From positions 1,550,001 through 1,614,000 of the forward strand of contig NZ_FNQB01000002.1 of the NCBI RefSeq assembly GCF_900107455.1: a DNA stretch of 64,000 nt, written 5' to 3'. The translations under genes were made by a program, and so were the position numbers. Below are positions 20,423 through 27,956 of the stretch, piece by piece. Every line of letters starts with the position of its first letter. Position 1 is the stretch's first letter. The notes under the pieces are model-generated. The model did no database searches. It saw only the letters and a list, made by a program, of their open reading frames with translations, and was not told the DNA's origin. The DNA is from Asanoa ishikariensis. Its GTDB lineage: Bacteria > Actinomycetota > Actinomycetes > Mycobacteriales > Micromonosporaceae.

Positions 20423-20854
20423 CTACCTACCGGCGAGCAGCCGGTTGACCGCCGCGTCGACGTCGAGGTGGTCGGTTTCGCGACCGCGCGGGACGACGAC
20501 GTAGGTACGCCGCAGGAACCGCACCAGCACGCTGCGCGGTACCTCGAACAGGGCGTTCCCGTCCGGTGACGACAACGCCAGCGCTACGAAGTCGCCCCGC
20601 GGCGTGGCCCACGGCCAAACTCGGACGTCGCCGATGCCGGCGGGCTCGTCGAGGCCCGTGACGAGCAGCTCACGGGCGAACGACCAGCTCACCGCCTCGC
20701 CGCCGGCCGAATCCGCGTGGAACAGGACGTGGACCGCGTACGGGTCGGCTGGGTCGTAGCGCAGGCTGGCGCGCACCGGCAAGGCGGTGGCGTCTGGTGC
20801 GACGAGCCGCAGTGAGGTTTCAACCTCAACGGTCGTCGGTCGGATGACACTCAT
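20423..20854 (-). CDS. SsgA/SsgB-like sporulation and cell-division protein (SALP)
   Basis: 143 residues with the SALP core: DPADPYAVHVLFHADS, VSWSFARELLVTGL, GDVRVWPWATPRGDFVAL and ALFEVPRSVLVRFL. SsgB recruits FtsZ to future septa in sporulating actinomycetes; the close fit to these motifs suggests the SsgB type. It is monocistronic, with a terminator directly after the stop codon and a divergent promoter region upstream. Confidence 0.9.
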   Translation of the reverse strand: MSVIRPTTVEVETSLRLVAPDATALPVRASLRYDPADPYAVHVLFHADSAGGEAVSWSFARELLVTGLDEPAGIGDVRVWPWATPRGDFVALALSSPDGNALFEVPRSVLVRFLRRTYVVVPRGRETDHLDVDAAVNRLLAGR

Positions 20855-21004
20855 GTACGTTCTCCCCCCGGCACCGCTGCGGGACGCGCTTGCCCCGCGT
20901 TTCCCATACTCAGGTGATAGTTCTACTTACGCTCCGTCAATCGCTGATCTCACCCAGTAGTGGGAAGACGGCGCGTTCTTGCGCAACAGGCCAAGCAAAA
21001 TGCG

Positions 21005-21010
21005 TATAAT
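21005..21010 (+). promoter_or_regulatory. -10 box TATAAT
   Basis: A consensus TATAAT in an AT-rich patch between the divergent ssgB-like and PGPGW genes. TTGCGC lies 20 bp upstream, too far for a good -35. Transcription from here would give a leader of about 115 nt before the ATG at 21134. Confidence 0.45.
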
Positions 21011-21133
21011 GCCCGACTTGCTGTGGTGCTGCGCACCGTCCGGCGTCGGGTAGCTCAGACGTCGACTTAGTTCGGTAACGTCGAGCAGTCCCGTTGAGTG
21101 ACGGGCCGAGGCGGAGCCGGAGTGGATTGGGCG

Positions 21134-21682
21134 ATGAAACCATCCTCAATGGAGCAAATGGGCAGCGGAGCGAAGCTCGCGGCGACGACTGGGGAGGACG
21201 AGGAGCGGGGGCACGGGGTGACGCTCGATCGGGGTAGCCCGCCCGAGAATTCGGAACACGAGGCCCAAACGGGGGTTGCCACACCCGAAACCCGCCACCG
21301 AGGCCGGGTCGGCGAGACCTTGGATCTAATCCGGGCAAATCCGACCGGACGGATGATCCTCCGTATAACCATCGCGATTGCCGGCCTGGCAGTGGTCGCT
21401 CTGGGTATTCTGCTCATACCGCTGCCCGGCCCGGGCTGGTTCATCGTGATCGGTGGTCTGGCTATTTGGGCCATCGAGTTCACGTGGGCCAAAAAGCTCC
21501 TCGACTTCACCCGCCGCAACGTCCGAGCCTGGACATCCTGGATCGCCCGCCAACCGTTGCCGTTACGTTCAGTAATCGGCGCTGTAGGACTGGTCTTCGT
21601 GGCCGCTGTTGTCTGGGCGTCGGTCAAGGTCAGCCTCGACATCGACCTGATCAAGGAAACCCGAGACTTCTTCGGCTGGTGA
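21134..21682 (+). CDS. PGPGW-family (TIGR02611) transmembrane protein
   Basis: 182 residues. After a polar N-terminal region (about 70 residues, Glu/Thr-rich) come two hydrophobic hairpin-forming helices joined by IPLPGPGWFIVIGGLAIW, the family signature, then a third helix (VIGAVGLVFVAAVVWASV). Function is unknown in this family; it is a conserved actinobacterial inner-membrane protein. The ATG at 21134 is chosen; a GTG at 21098 would add 12 residues. It lies 59 bp upstream of the tRNA. Confidence 0.85.
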   Translation: MKPSSMEQMGSGAKLAATTGEDEERGHGVTLDRGSPPENSEHEAQTGVATPETRHRGRVGETLDLIRANPTGRMILRITIAIAGLAVVALGILLIPLPGPGWFIVIGGLAIWAIEFTWAKKLLDFTRRNVRAWTSWIARQPLPLRSVIGAVGLVFVAAVVWASVKVSLDIDLIKETRDFFGW

Positions 21683-21741
21683 TGCTCGGCGGGGCTGGTG
21701 TGCACGAGGGTCCCGGTATCAGGTATTGTCGTCCGCGCTGA

Positions 21742-21816
21742 GGGCGATTAGCTCAGCGGGAGAGCGCTTCGTTCACACCGAAGAGGTCACTGGTTCGATC
21801 CCAGTATCGCCCACCA
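21742..21816 (+). tRNA. tRNA-Val (CAC)
   Basis: Acceptor GGGCGAT pairs with ATCGCCC; the D arm, a CTTCG/CGAAG anticodon stem and a T arm with TTCGATC are all present. The loop TTCACAC gives anticodon CAC (21774-21776). The CCA end is encoded (21814-21816). No integrated element with an attachment repeat is seen at its 3' end. Confidence 0.97.
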
Positions 21817-21831
21817 TCGTTATCGCAGGTC

Positions 21832-21865
21832 AGAGGCCAGTTCCACACCAGTGGAGCCGGCCTCT
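21832..21865 (+). terminator. Terminator after tRNA-Val
   Basis: AGAGGCC (21832-21838) pairs with GGCCTCT (21859-21865), with an inner TCCAC/GTGGA stem, followed by TCCTCTTTCC. Confidence 0.7.
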
Positions 21866-21916
21866 TCCTCTTTCCCCAGCCGTCACATCGCCGCCGGCGG
21901 CGATGTGACGTGCGGG

Positions 21917-22237
21917 CTAGCTGAGGTCCACGCGGTAGCTGACCGACCGGCGAGTTCCGCCGGTGTACTCGGTGAGGGTGAACCGGCGATGGCCGTGGGT
22001 TGGGTGCACAGCGACTGCCACGGTGCTTTCGTCTTCGAATCTCAGCGTGAAGACGGGATCGAGGTCGCAGAGGAACGCGAAGCCGTCGCGGACTTCGTCA
22101 GTGTCGCTGGCCAGGTGGCCTTGGGCGCTCCAACTGGCGTCGTCGGCGGTGACCACAACGGCGACTTCGACGCTGCCGAGCAGGGTGGAGGAGTTGGCCC
22201 ACCAATCCAGCCAGCAGCGAGCCTCAAAACTATTCAT
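21917..22237 (-). CDS. Hypothetical protein, 106 aa
   Basis: A compact soluble protein with alternating hydrophobic strands (VEVAVVVTADD, STVAVAVHPTHGHRRFTL) and no membrane segment. I do not recognise a family. It starts 10 bp after the stop of the DinB-like gene on the same strand, so the two are probably one transcript. Codon use matches neighbours. Confidence 0.6.
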   Translation of the reverse strand: MNSFEARCWLDWWANSSTLLGSVEVAVVVTADDASWSAQGHLASDTDEVRDGFAFLCDLDPVFTLRFEDESTVAVAVHPTHGHRRFTLTEYTGGTRRSVSYRVDLS

Positions 22238-22247
22238 GGCGGAAGGC

Positions 22248-22805
22248 TCACTCGCCGGTGCGGCCGTCGATGCACTCGCGCAGGAGATCGGCGTGTCCGC
22301 AGTGGCGGGCGTACTCCTCGATCAGGTGCACGATGACCGCGCGCAACTCCCAGGGCTCGCCTGGGACGAAGGTGTGGCCGAGGTCGTCGTAGCCGGAATA
22401 GACCTCGCGCGCGTGTGCCACCTCGCGTCGCCATGACTCCCACGCGTCTGTGACGCATTCGGCTGTCCCGATCGCTCCGTCGAAGTCGAGGTCGGGCTCG
22501 TCGTCCGTGACGTAAAGCTCGGGCAGCGTCGTCTGCCTTTCGAGCGTGCGCCGGAACCAATGGTGCTCGACCTTGGCCAGATGCCGGATCAGTCCGAGAA
22601 GGCTCATGGTGCTCGGAGGGACCGACCGGCTGGCCAACTGTTCCGGAGTGAGGCCATCGCACTTCATCTCGAAGGTCATCCGGTAGTGGTCGAGGTACTG
22701 ACGCAGCGTCGTCACCTCGCCCACGGGTGGCTCGGCGATGTTGCGCGGGTCGATCTCGGGGTCGACCCAGATCGCACGGCTGGCGGGTACGGATTGCGCG
22801 GACAT
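22248..22805 (-). CDS. DinB/DUF664 family protein
   Basis: 185 residues from the ATG at 22805. It has the four-helix DinB pattern: the histidines expected as metal ligands lie in LIRHLAKVEHHWFRR and LIEEYARHCGHADLLREC. These proteins act as metal-dependent thiol-transferase-like enzymes; the substrate is unknown. It is a clear paralogue of the gene at 26220-26762, with matching C-termini (EEYARHxGxADLxRExxDGxTGE). Confidence 0.85.
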   Translation of the reverse strand: MSAQSVPASRAIWVDPEIDPRNIAEPPVGEVTTLRQYLDHYRMTFEMKCDGLTPEQLASRSVPPSTMSLLGLIRHLAKVEHHWFRRTLERQTTLPELYVTDDEPDLDFDGAIGTAECVTDAWESWRREVAHAREVYSGYDDLGHTFVPGEPWELRAVIVHLIEEYARHCGHADLLRECIDGRTGE

Positions 22806-22913
22806 GCGGACAGCCCAACAGACTCCGGCAAACCCTGGCAAGCACGCTGCGCGGGTCTGGACGAGCAAGAGCCCCGCCCGAGAGGAAGGCGAGGCTCTTG
22901 GGCTGGGTCGCGG

Positions 22914-23723
22914 TCAGGTCGCCTGGATCGTCCAACCGCCGTCCGCCTGGATCTCGAGGACCAACGTTTCCGAGTCCAGAAGTACCTCCCCGGAGTACTT
23001 TCCGATCTCGTTGATCAGTAGGTCTGAGCGCTCGCCGTACGCCGTCACGATGAAGTTGCCCCTGCCGTTGTGGGTGATCTTCGCGCTGGCGAGGGCGTCC
23101 AGCGTTCCCGGCGGGATCAGGTAGACGGCGCTTCCCTTGCCGCTCACCTTGCCCTTGAACTGGGGGGCCTTGGACAGGTCTCGCAGCACGATCTTCCACG
23201 TGCCGCCGGCCTCGACCTTGAGAGCCGCGATGCCCTCGCCTTCGCGGAGGCCGATCGGGCGGGTGCCGGAGTACCTGCCGATCTCGTTCACGAGCAGGTC
23301 GACCTGGTCGCCGGCGGAGTCGATGGACGTGACGATGAAGTTGCTGCCGCCGGTGTGACTGATGACCGCGACGTACGCCCGCTCGGGGTCGAGCTTCGGC
23401 TTCAGCAGCTTGTCGCCGCGGCCGGTCATCGTGATGTCCTTCGGTGTGGGCGGCGGTGCGGGTGCGCTGGCCTCGGGTGCGGCGGTGGCCTCGGGTTCCG
23501 CGGCTGCGCTGGACGGCGCTGCTGCTGCCGCGCGGCCGGCTGGGGTGTCCGGCGTCTTCGCTGTGTCCGGGTCCGCGGAGACGGCGATGCCCACCACGCC
23601 GGCGATGCACAGCGCCATGAAGGCGGCGACGCTGCCGAGGATCCAGACCAACGGGCCGCGCTTCTTCGGTGCGGGAGGCAGGTACGGGGGCTGCGGCTGG
23701 TACGGGGGCTGCGGGGTGCTCAT
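22914..23723 (-). CDS. Membrane-anchored protein with two repeated beta domains
   Basis: 269 residues. A proline-rich N-tail (PPYQPQPPYLPPAPKKRG) precedes one TM helix (about 27-49), then an Ala/Pro/Glu linker. Two related domains follow: one around NFIVTSID...LLVNEIGRYSG and a second around NFIVTAYG...LLINEIGKYSG, so the domain is duplicated in tandem. It is probably displayed outside the membrane. Function unknown. It follows the DUF4352 lipoprotein gene by 31 bp and likely shares its transcript. Confidence 0.72.
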   Translation of the reverse strand: MSTPQPPYQPQPPYLPPAPKKRGPLVWILGSVAAFMALCIAGVVGIAVSADPDTAKTPDTPAGRAAAAAPSSAAAEPEATAAPEASAPAPPPTPKDITMTGRGDKLLKPKLDPERAYVAVISHTGGSNFIVTSIDSAGDQVDLLVNEIGRYSGTRPIGLREGEGIAALKVEAGGTWKIVLRDLSKAPQFKGKVSGKGSAVYLIPPGTLDALASAKITHNGRGNFIVTAYGERSDLLINEIGKYSGEVLLDSETLVLEIQADGGWTIQAT

Positions 23724-23754
23724 CGGGTCGGCTCCTTCGCGCGTCGAATGGGGT

Positions 23755-24303
23755 TCAGCCCAGTTGGACCGTGACGCCGCCGGAGAAGGGGGAGTCGTGG
23801 AGCTCGAGCTTCGCGAGCTTTGCCTTCTTGGGGATGTCGAAGACGACCACGCCCGTGACCTTGTTGCCCGGGTTGATCTCGGTGAACAGGGTGTCCGCGT
23901 TCTTGTTCGCGTAGATGGCGGCCCCCGAATCCGCGGAGTATTCGACGTCGTCCGCGCCGAAGGCCTTCTGGCTCGAGTCACTGAAGGTCTGCGGCTTGTC
24001 GCCGATGTTCTTCACCGTGACCGTCACCAGGCAGAACTGTCCCTGGGCCTTCTCGTTCAGGTACTTGTCGCCGACCTCGGCCACTCCGCACTTCGGTGCC
24101 TTGACGGTGAACTCGAACTTCCCGTCGCGGGCCGCCTGGCCCACCTTCGCGGTCTTGGCCGTCTCCTCCGAACCGCCTGAGTCGCCGGAGCCGGCGGCGG
24201 CGTCGCTGTCGGCTGAACCGCCGGACGCGTTGCTCGATCCGGCTCCGCAGCCCAGGGCCAGCAGCCCGCCGATGACGAGGGCGAAAAAGGTCGTCTTGCG
24301 CAT
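23755..24303 (-). CDS. DUF4352-type lipoprotein
   Basis: 182 residues. The signal peptide has lipobox LALGC (Cys19), then a Ser/Gly/Asp linker to about residue 50. A beta-sandwich-like domain follows with VTVTVKNIGDKPQTF and YANKNADTLFTEINPGNKVTGVVVFDIP, typical of DUF4352/TRF2-like extracellular domains. GGGAGG precedes the ATG. It is divergent from the methyltransferase gene with 95 bp between and is co-oriented with the tandem-domain protein. Surface-exposed; role unknown. Confidence 0.82.
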   Translation of the reverse strand: MRKTTFFALVIGGLLALGCGAGSSNASGGSADSDAAAGSGDSGGSEETAKTAKVGQAARDGKFEFTVKAPKCGVAEVGDKYLNEKAQGQFCLVTVTVKNIGDKPQTFSDSSQKAFGADDVEYSADSGAAIYANKNADTLFTEINPGNKVTGVVVFDIPKKAKLAKLELHDSPFSGGVTVQLG

Positions 24304-24386
24304 GGTTGTTCCTCCCGGTTGAAGTCGGGGTCAATGAGAGCATCATCTGTGAACCGTGTCAACGCAAGAGGGACTTGACGGCTCTG

Positions 24387-24392
24387 TACACT
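24387..24392 (+). promoter_or_regulatory. -10 box TACACT for a leaderless methyltransferase transcript
   Basis: TACACT ends 6 nt before the GTG at 24399, so the predicted first transcribed base is the start codon itself. No ribosome site precedes the GTG, which supports leaderless translation. Confidence 0.5.
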
Positions 24393-24398
24393 GCTTGC

Positions 24399-26204
24399 GT
24401 GCCCGAAAACGCGAAGGTCACCGCTACCGAGATCGCCCGTCTGGCCGGGGTCGGGCGTGCTGCCGTGAGCAACTGGCGGAAACGGCACACCGACTTTCCG
24501 GATCCGGTGGGCGGCACGGCCAGCAGTCCGGAGTTCGACCTGCCCCAGGTCGAGGAGTGGCTGCGCGACCAGGGCAAGCTGCCCGAGGTGTCCGTCGAGG
24601 ACAGAGCCTGGGCACGACTGGCCGCCACCGGCAGCGACATCGCCGCCAACCTCGGCGCGGTGGGCGAGCTACTGCTCGCGCATCAGCGCGGCGAGAAGCA
24701 CGGCACGCAGTTGCTCGTACTTCCCGAGATCGCCGACCTGCTCCACGGCCGCAAGGCCGAGATCGTCTTCGAAGAGCTCTGGCGCCGGTTCGCGCAGACC
24801 CAGGCCTGGCGGGTGGGGCTCACCCCCGAGGCACTGTCGGACCTGATGGTCGGGCTGGCCGACCCCAAGGGCGGCACGCTGTTCGATCCCGCCTGCGGCG
24901 CGGGCAGCATCCTGCGTTCGGCCGTCCGGTCCGGCAGCACGGTCATCTACGGGCAGGAGATCGACGCGGGCCTCGCCCACCTGGCGGAGATGTGGGTGGC
25001 GTTGGGCGGCGTGCGGGGTGAGGTGCGCGCCGGCGACTCGCTCCGCGCCGACTCCTTCCCCGAGCTACGCGTCGACGCGGTGGTGTCCAACATCCCGTTC
25101 GGCGACACCAACTGGGGTCACGACGAGCTGGGCTACGACCCGCGATGGGAGTACGGCGCACCGCCCCGCACCGAGCCCGAGCTCGCCTGGGTCCAGCACG
25201 CGCTCGCCCATCTGCGGCCCGGCGGCTCCGCCGTGGTCCTCATGCCGCCGTCCGCGGCGAGCCGTCGGGCGGGTCGGCGGATCCGATCCGAGTTACTGCG
25301 CCGGGGTGCGCTGCGCGCGGTGATCTCGCTGCCCGCCAAGGCCGCGGCGCCGCACAGCATCCCGTTGCACCTGTGGGTGTTGCGGCGACCGGAGGGACAG
25401 GCGCCGGCGGCGGCTTCCGCGTTGCTCGTCGACGCCGCCGACGGCGAGCCGGCATTGGGCTACGAACGGATCGTCGCCACCTACCGCGCCTTCGACCGGG
25501 ACGAGGCGGTCGACGAGCCGGGGTTCGCGCGGGCGGTTCCCGTTATCGAGCTGCTGGACCAGGACGTCGACCTGACTCCGGCCCGCCGCCAGCCCGCCGC
25601 GTCGGCCGCCGCCGACGCGGCCGACTTCGCCGGCGCGCGCGCGTCGATGCTGGCCCTGGTCGCCCGGGTGGCGGAGGTGATGCCGGACCTAGCGGTCACC
25701 GATGATCCCGCCACGCCACCGACGGTCTCGGTGAGCGACCTGGCCAGGTCCGGCGCACTGCGGATCCTCGGCCCGGTGCGACCGGCCGGGGGCGAGGGCA
25801 CGGCGATCGCGCTGGAGCCGGGTGACGTGCTCGTGCCCACCGTGGCGCGCCAGCTCACCGCCCGGGTCGTCGGCGAAGAGGGCGGCTCGCTCGGCGTGAA
25901 CCTGTTGCTCCTGCGTCCGGACCCGGACGCGCTGGACCCGTGGTTCCTGGCGGGCCAGATCGGCAGCGTCGCCAACGAGCGGCAGGCGGCCAGCGCCTCG
26001 GGCGCGTACCGGTTCGACGTGCGTCGCGCACAGATTCCCCGCCGTCCGTTGGACCAGCAACGCCGGGTCGGCGAGGCGTTCCGCCAGCTAGCGGTCTTCG
26101 AGGAAGTCGTACGCCAGACGGCGACAGCGGGCGTCGACCTGGTGCGCACCGTGCGTGAAGGACTGGCCGGCGGAGCTCTGCACCCCGGCGACACAGCGCA
26201 GTAG
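24399..26204 (+). CDS. Orphan N6-adenine DNA methyltransferase-like protein
   Basis: 601 residues. The N-terminal helix-turn-helix (about 5-50; TATEIARLAGVGRAAVSNWR) precedes an HsdM-like catalytic domain. Motif I is FDPACGAGSIL (from residue 162). Motif IV reads NIPF at 231-234 instead of NPPF/Y. The C-terminal part (about 420-601) resembles a target-recognition segment. No restriction or specificity gene is adjacent, so it is an orphan. The proline-to-isoleucine change at a catalytic loop may reduce or alter methylation; the HTH hints at a regulatory role (inference). GTG start without ribosome site. Confidence 0.85.
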   Translation: MPENAKVTATEIARLAGVGRAAVSNWRKRHTDFPDPVGGTASSPEFDLPQVEEWLRDQGKLPEVSVEDRAWARLAATGSDIAANLGAVGELLLAHQRGEKHGTQLLVLPEIADLLHGRKAEIVFEELWRRFAQTQAWRVGLTPEALSDLMVGLADPKGGTLFDPACGAGSILRSAVRSGSTVIYGQEIDAGLAHLAEMWVALGGVRGEVRAGDSLRADSFPELRVDAVVSNIPFGDTNWGHDELGYDPRWEYGAPPRTEPELAWVQHALAHLRPGGSAVVLMPPSAASRRAGRRIRSELLRRGALRAVISLPAKAAAPHSIPLHLWVLRRPEGQAPAAASALLVDAADGEPALGYERIVATYRAFDRDEAVDEPGFARAVPVIELLDQDVDLTPARRQPAASAAADAADFAGARASMLALVARVAEVMPDLAVTDDPATPPTVSVSDLARSGALRILGPVRPAGGEGTAIALEPGDVLVPTVARQLTARVVGEEGGSLGVNLLLLRPDPDALDPWFLAGQIGSVANERQAASASGAYRFDVRRAQIPRRPLDQQRRVGEAFRQLAVFEEVVRQTATAGVDLVRTVREGLAGGALHPGDTAQ

Positions 26205-26219
26205 CTCAGAAACCGTCCG

Positions 26220-26762
26220 TCAAGCGTCGTCGGAGGGGTCTTCGCCGGTCAGGCCGTCGACCGACTCGCGGATGAGGTCTGCCTGGCCGACGTGGCGGGC
26301 GTACTCCTCGATCATGTCGATCAGGTGTCGGCGCAGGCTGGCCGTGCGCCCGTCGGGCCAGGTGGCGGCGCCCGGGCGGTCCAGGCCGCCGTCGGCCAGG
26401 GCTTCGGCGACCAGGACGCGCGATCGGGCTACCGCGGCCTCCCACAGGGCCATCAGCTCCTCGGGCGAGTCGGAGGCTGCCGAGTGCCACTCCCAGTCCT
26501 CGTCGTCGGCCCAGCCGCTCGCGAAGGGCTCGCCGACCGGCACTCCGAAGAGCTTCATCGAGAACGTGTGCTCCTCGACCGCGGCCAGGTGTTTCAGTAG
26601 GCCACCCAGCGTCACGGTGGATGGGCCGAGGGTCGCGCGCAGGCCGGCGGCGTCCAGGCCACCGCATTTCCAGGCGATGTAGCGCCGTTGCCGTTCCAGC
26701 GCGCCGAGCAGGGTGTCGAGCTCGTTGCCGGCCGCCGGGGGTTCGGTGAGGGGTGCAGACAT
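26220..26762 (-). CDS. DinB/DUF664 family protein
   Basis: 180 residues with the DinB four-helix layout and candidate metal histidines in LLKHLAAVEEHTF and MIEEYARHVGQADL. It is a paralogue of the gene at 22248-22805. It converges on the methyltransferase gene, whose stop lies 15 bp away, and is divergent from the hydrolase at 26819. Substrate unknown. Confidence 0.85.
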   Translation of the reverse strand: MSAPLTEPPAAGNELDTLLGALERQRRYIAWKCGGLDAAGLRATLGPSTVTLGGLLKHLAAVEEHTFSMKLFGVPVGEPFASGWADDEDWEWHSAASDSPEELMALWEAAVARSRVLVAEALADGGLDRPGAATWPDGRTASLRRHLIDMIEEYARHVGQADLIRESVDGLTGEDPSDDA

Positions 26763-26818
26763 GTGGCCGAGGTTAGCGGCGGACAGCGCTTCGGCGTGAA
26801 CCCATCTAAGGTGGCGAA

Positions 26819-27394
26819 ATGGCTGAGGTTGTGCTGTTCCATCACGCGCAGGGTCTGACCGCGGGTGTCACCGCCTTCGCGGAGGCGTTGCGCGCCGCCG
26901 GTCACACCGTGCACACGCCGGACCTTTACGAGGGCAACACCTTCGACACCCTGGACGAGGGCCTGTCGTACGCGCAGAAGGTCGGTTTCGACACCGTGAT
27001 CGAGCGCGGTGTCGCCGCGGCCGGCGACCTGCCCGCCGACGTCGTCCACGCCGGGTTCTCGCTCGGTGGCATGCCCGCGCAGCAACTGGCGCAGACCCGG
27101 CCGAGCCGCGGCGCGCTGCTCTTCCACACCAGCATTTGGCCCACTGAGTTCGGCGCGGGCTGGCCGGCCGACGTGCCGGTGCGGATCCACGCCATGGAGA
27201 ACGACCCGTTCTTCGCGGAGGAAGGCGGCGACATCGACGCGGCCCGCGCGATCGTGGCCGCGGCCGCCGACGGTGAGCTGTTCCTCTACCCGGGCGACCA
27301 GCACCTGTTCAGCGATGTGAGCCTGCCGTCCTACGACGCGGAGGCGACCGCCCTGCTGCTGCGGCGGACGCTGGAGTTCCTCGCGAGCCGCTGA
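26819..27394 (+). CDS. Dienelactone-hydrolase family protein
   Basis: 191 residues with the DLH start VVLFHHAQGLTAGV, nucleophile motif GFSLGGMPA and the catalytic histidine region YPGDQHLFSD. The nucleophile is Ser rather than the Cys of classical dienelactone hydrolase, a common variation. It is a cytoplasmic alpha/beta hydrolase of unknown substrate and appears monocistronic. Confidence 0.87.
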   Translation: MAEVVLFHHAQGLTAGVTAFAEALRAAGHTVHTPDLYEGNTFDTLDEGLSYAQKVGFDTVIERGVAAAGDLPADVVHAGFSLGGMPAQQLAQTRPSRGALLFHTSIWPTEFGAGWPADVPVRIHAMENDPFFAEEGGDIDAARAIVAAAADGELFLYPGDQHLFSDVSLPSYDAEATALLLRRTLEFLASR

Positions 27395-27454
27395 GCCGCC
27401 TCCATCATGGACTTGAGAACGGAACCCCCGCCGCCGGTGGGCCGTCACACCACC

Positions 27455-27943
27455 ATGCGTCGTCTCCTGCTCGCCGGCCTTGGTGTGGTGCTGGTGTCCG
27501 CGTGCGGACCCATGCCGACTCGCGCTGAACCAGAGTCGAAGGTCGCGGCCTACTTCTCTCCGCCCGAGCGCTATCCGGGTCCGACATGGACACGAGACGG
27601 CCGTGACGTGGACAGCGAAGAGCTGAACAGCATCGCCGGCCCCGACCACTGCGGCTGGGAGAGCGCGGTGATGCTGCATCTCGGGTGGCCGCTGGGCACG
27701 GTCTCCCGCACGTCCGCCCAGATACGCCAGTACATCCGGGACCCGGACCAGGTCATCAGGTACGGCGTATCCGGAAAGGTGGAGATCGGTGTCGACCTGC
27801 CACCCGACGCCCAGGACACCGGATACCGCAACGGCGCACTGGAACTGTGGCTCGCGGAGTCGGACCCGCACGCGGCATTCCTGCGCGCGGGCGACGAGGT
27901 CGAACGCTGGCCCCGCGCCGACCCCGTCGTCGCCTGCGATTGA
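27455..27943 (+). CDS. Small lipoprotein, unknown function
   Basis: 162 residues from the ATG at 27455. Signal peptide MRRLLLAGLGVVLVSAC with lipobox VSAC. The mature part contains GPDHCGWESAVMLHLGWPLG and no repeats. An ATG at 27407 would put 16 polar residues before the signal, so it is rejected. It converges with the Tat-exported hydrolase gene. Confidence 0.75.
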   Translation: MRRLLLAGLGVVLVSACGPMPTRAEPESKVAAYFSPPERYPGPTWTRDGRDVDSEELNSIAGPDHCGWESAVMLHLGWPLGTVSRTSAQIRQYIRDPDQVIRYGVSGKVEIGVDLPPDAQDTGYRNGALELWLAESDPHAAFLRAGDEVERWPRADPVVACD

Positions 27944-27956
27944 ACCGGGTTGCCCC

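Noticed and set aside
21742-21916. tRNA-Val as an integration site for a mobile element
   Set aside because: No integrase gene nearby and no repeat of the tRNA 3' end was found in the window.
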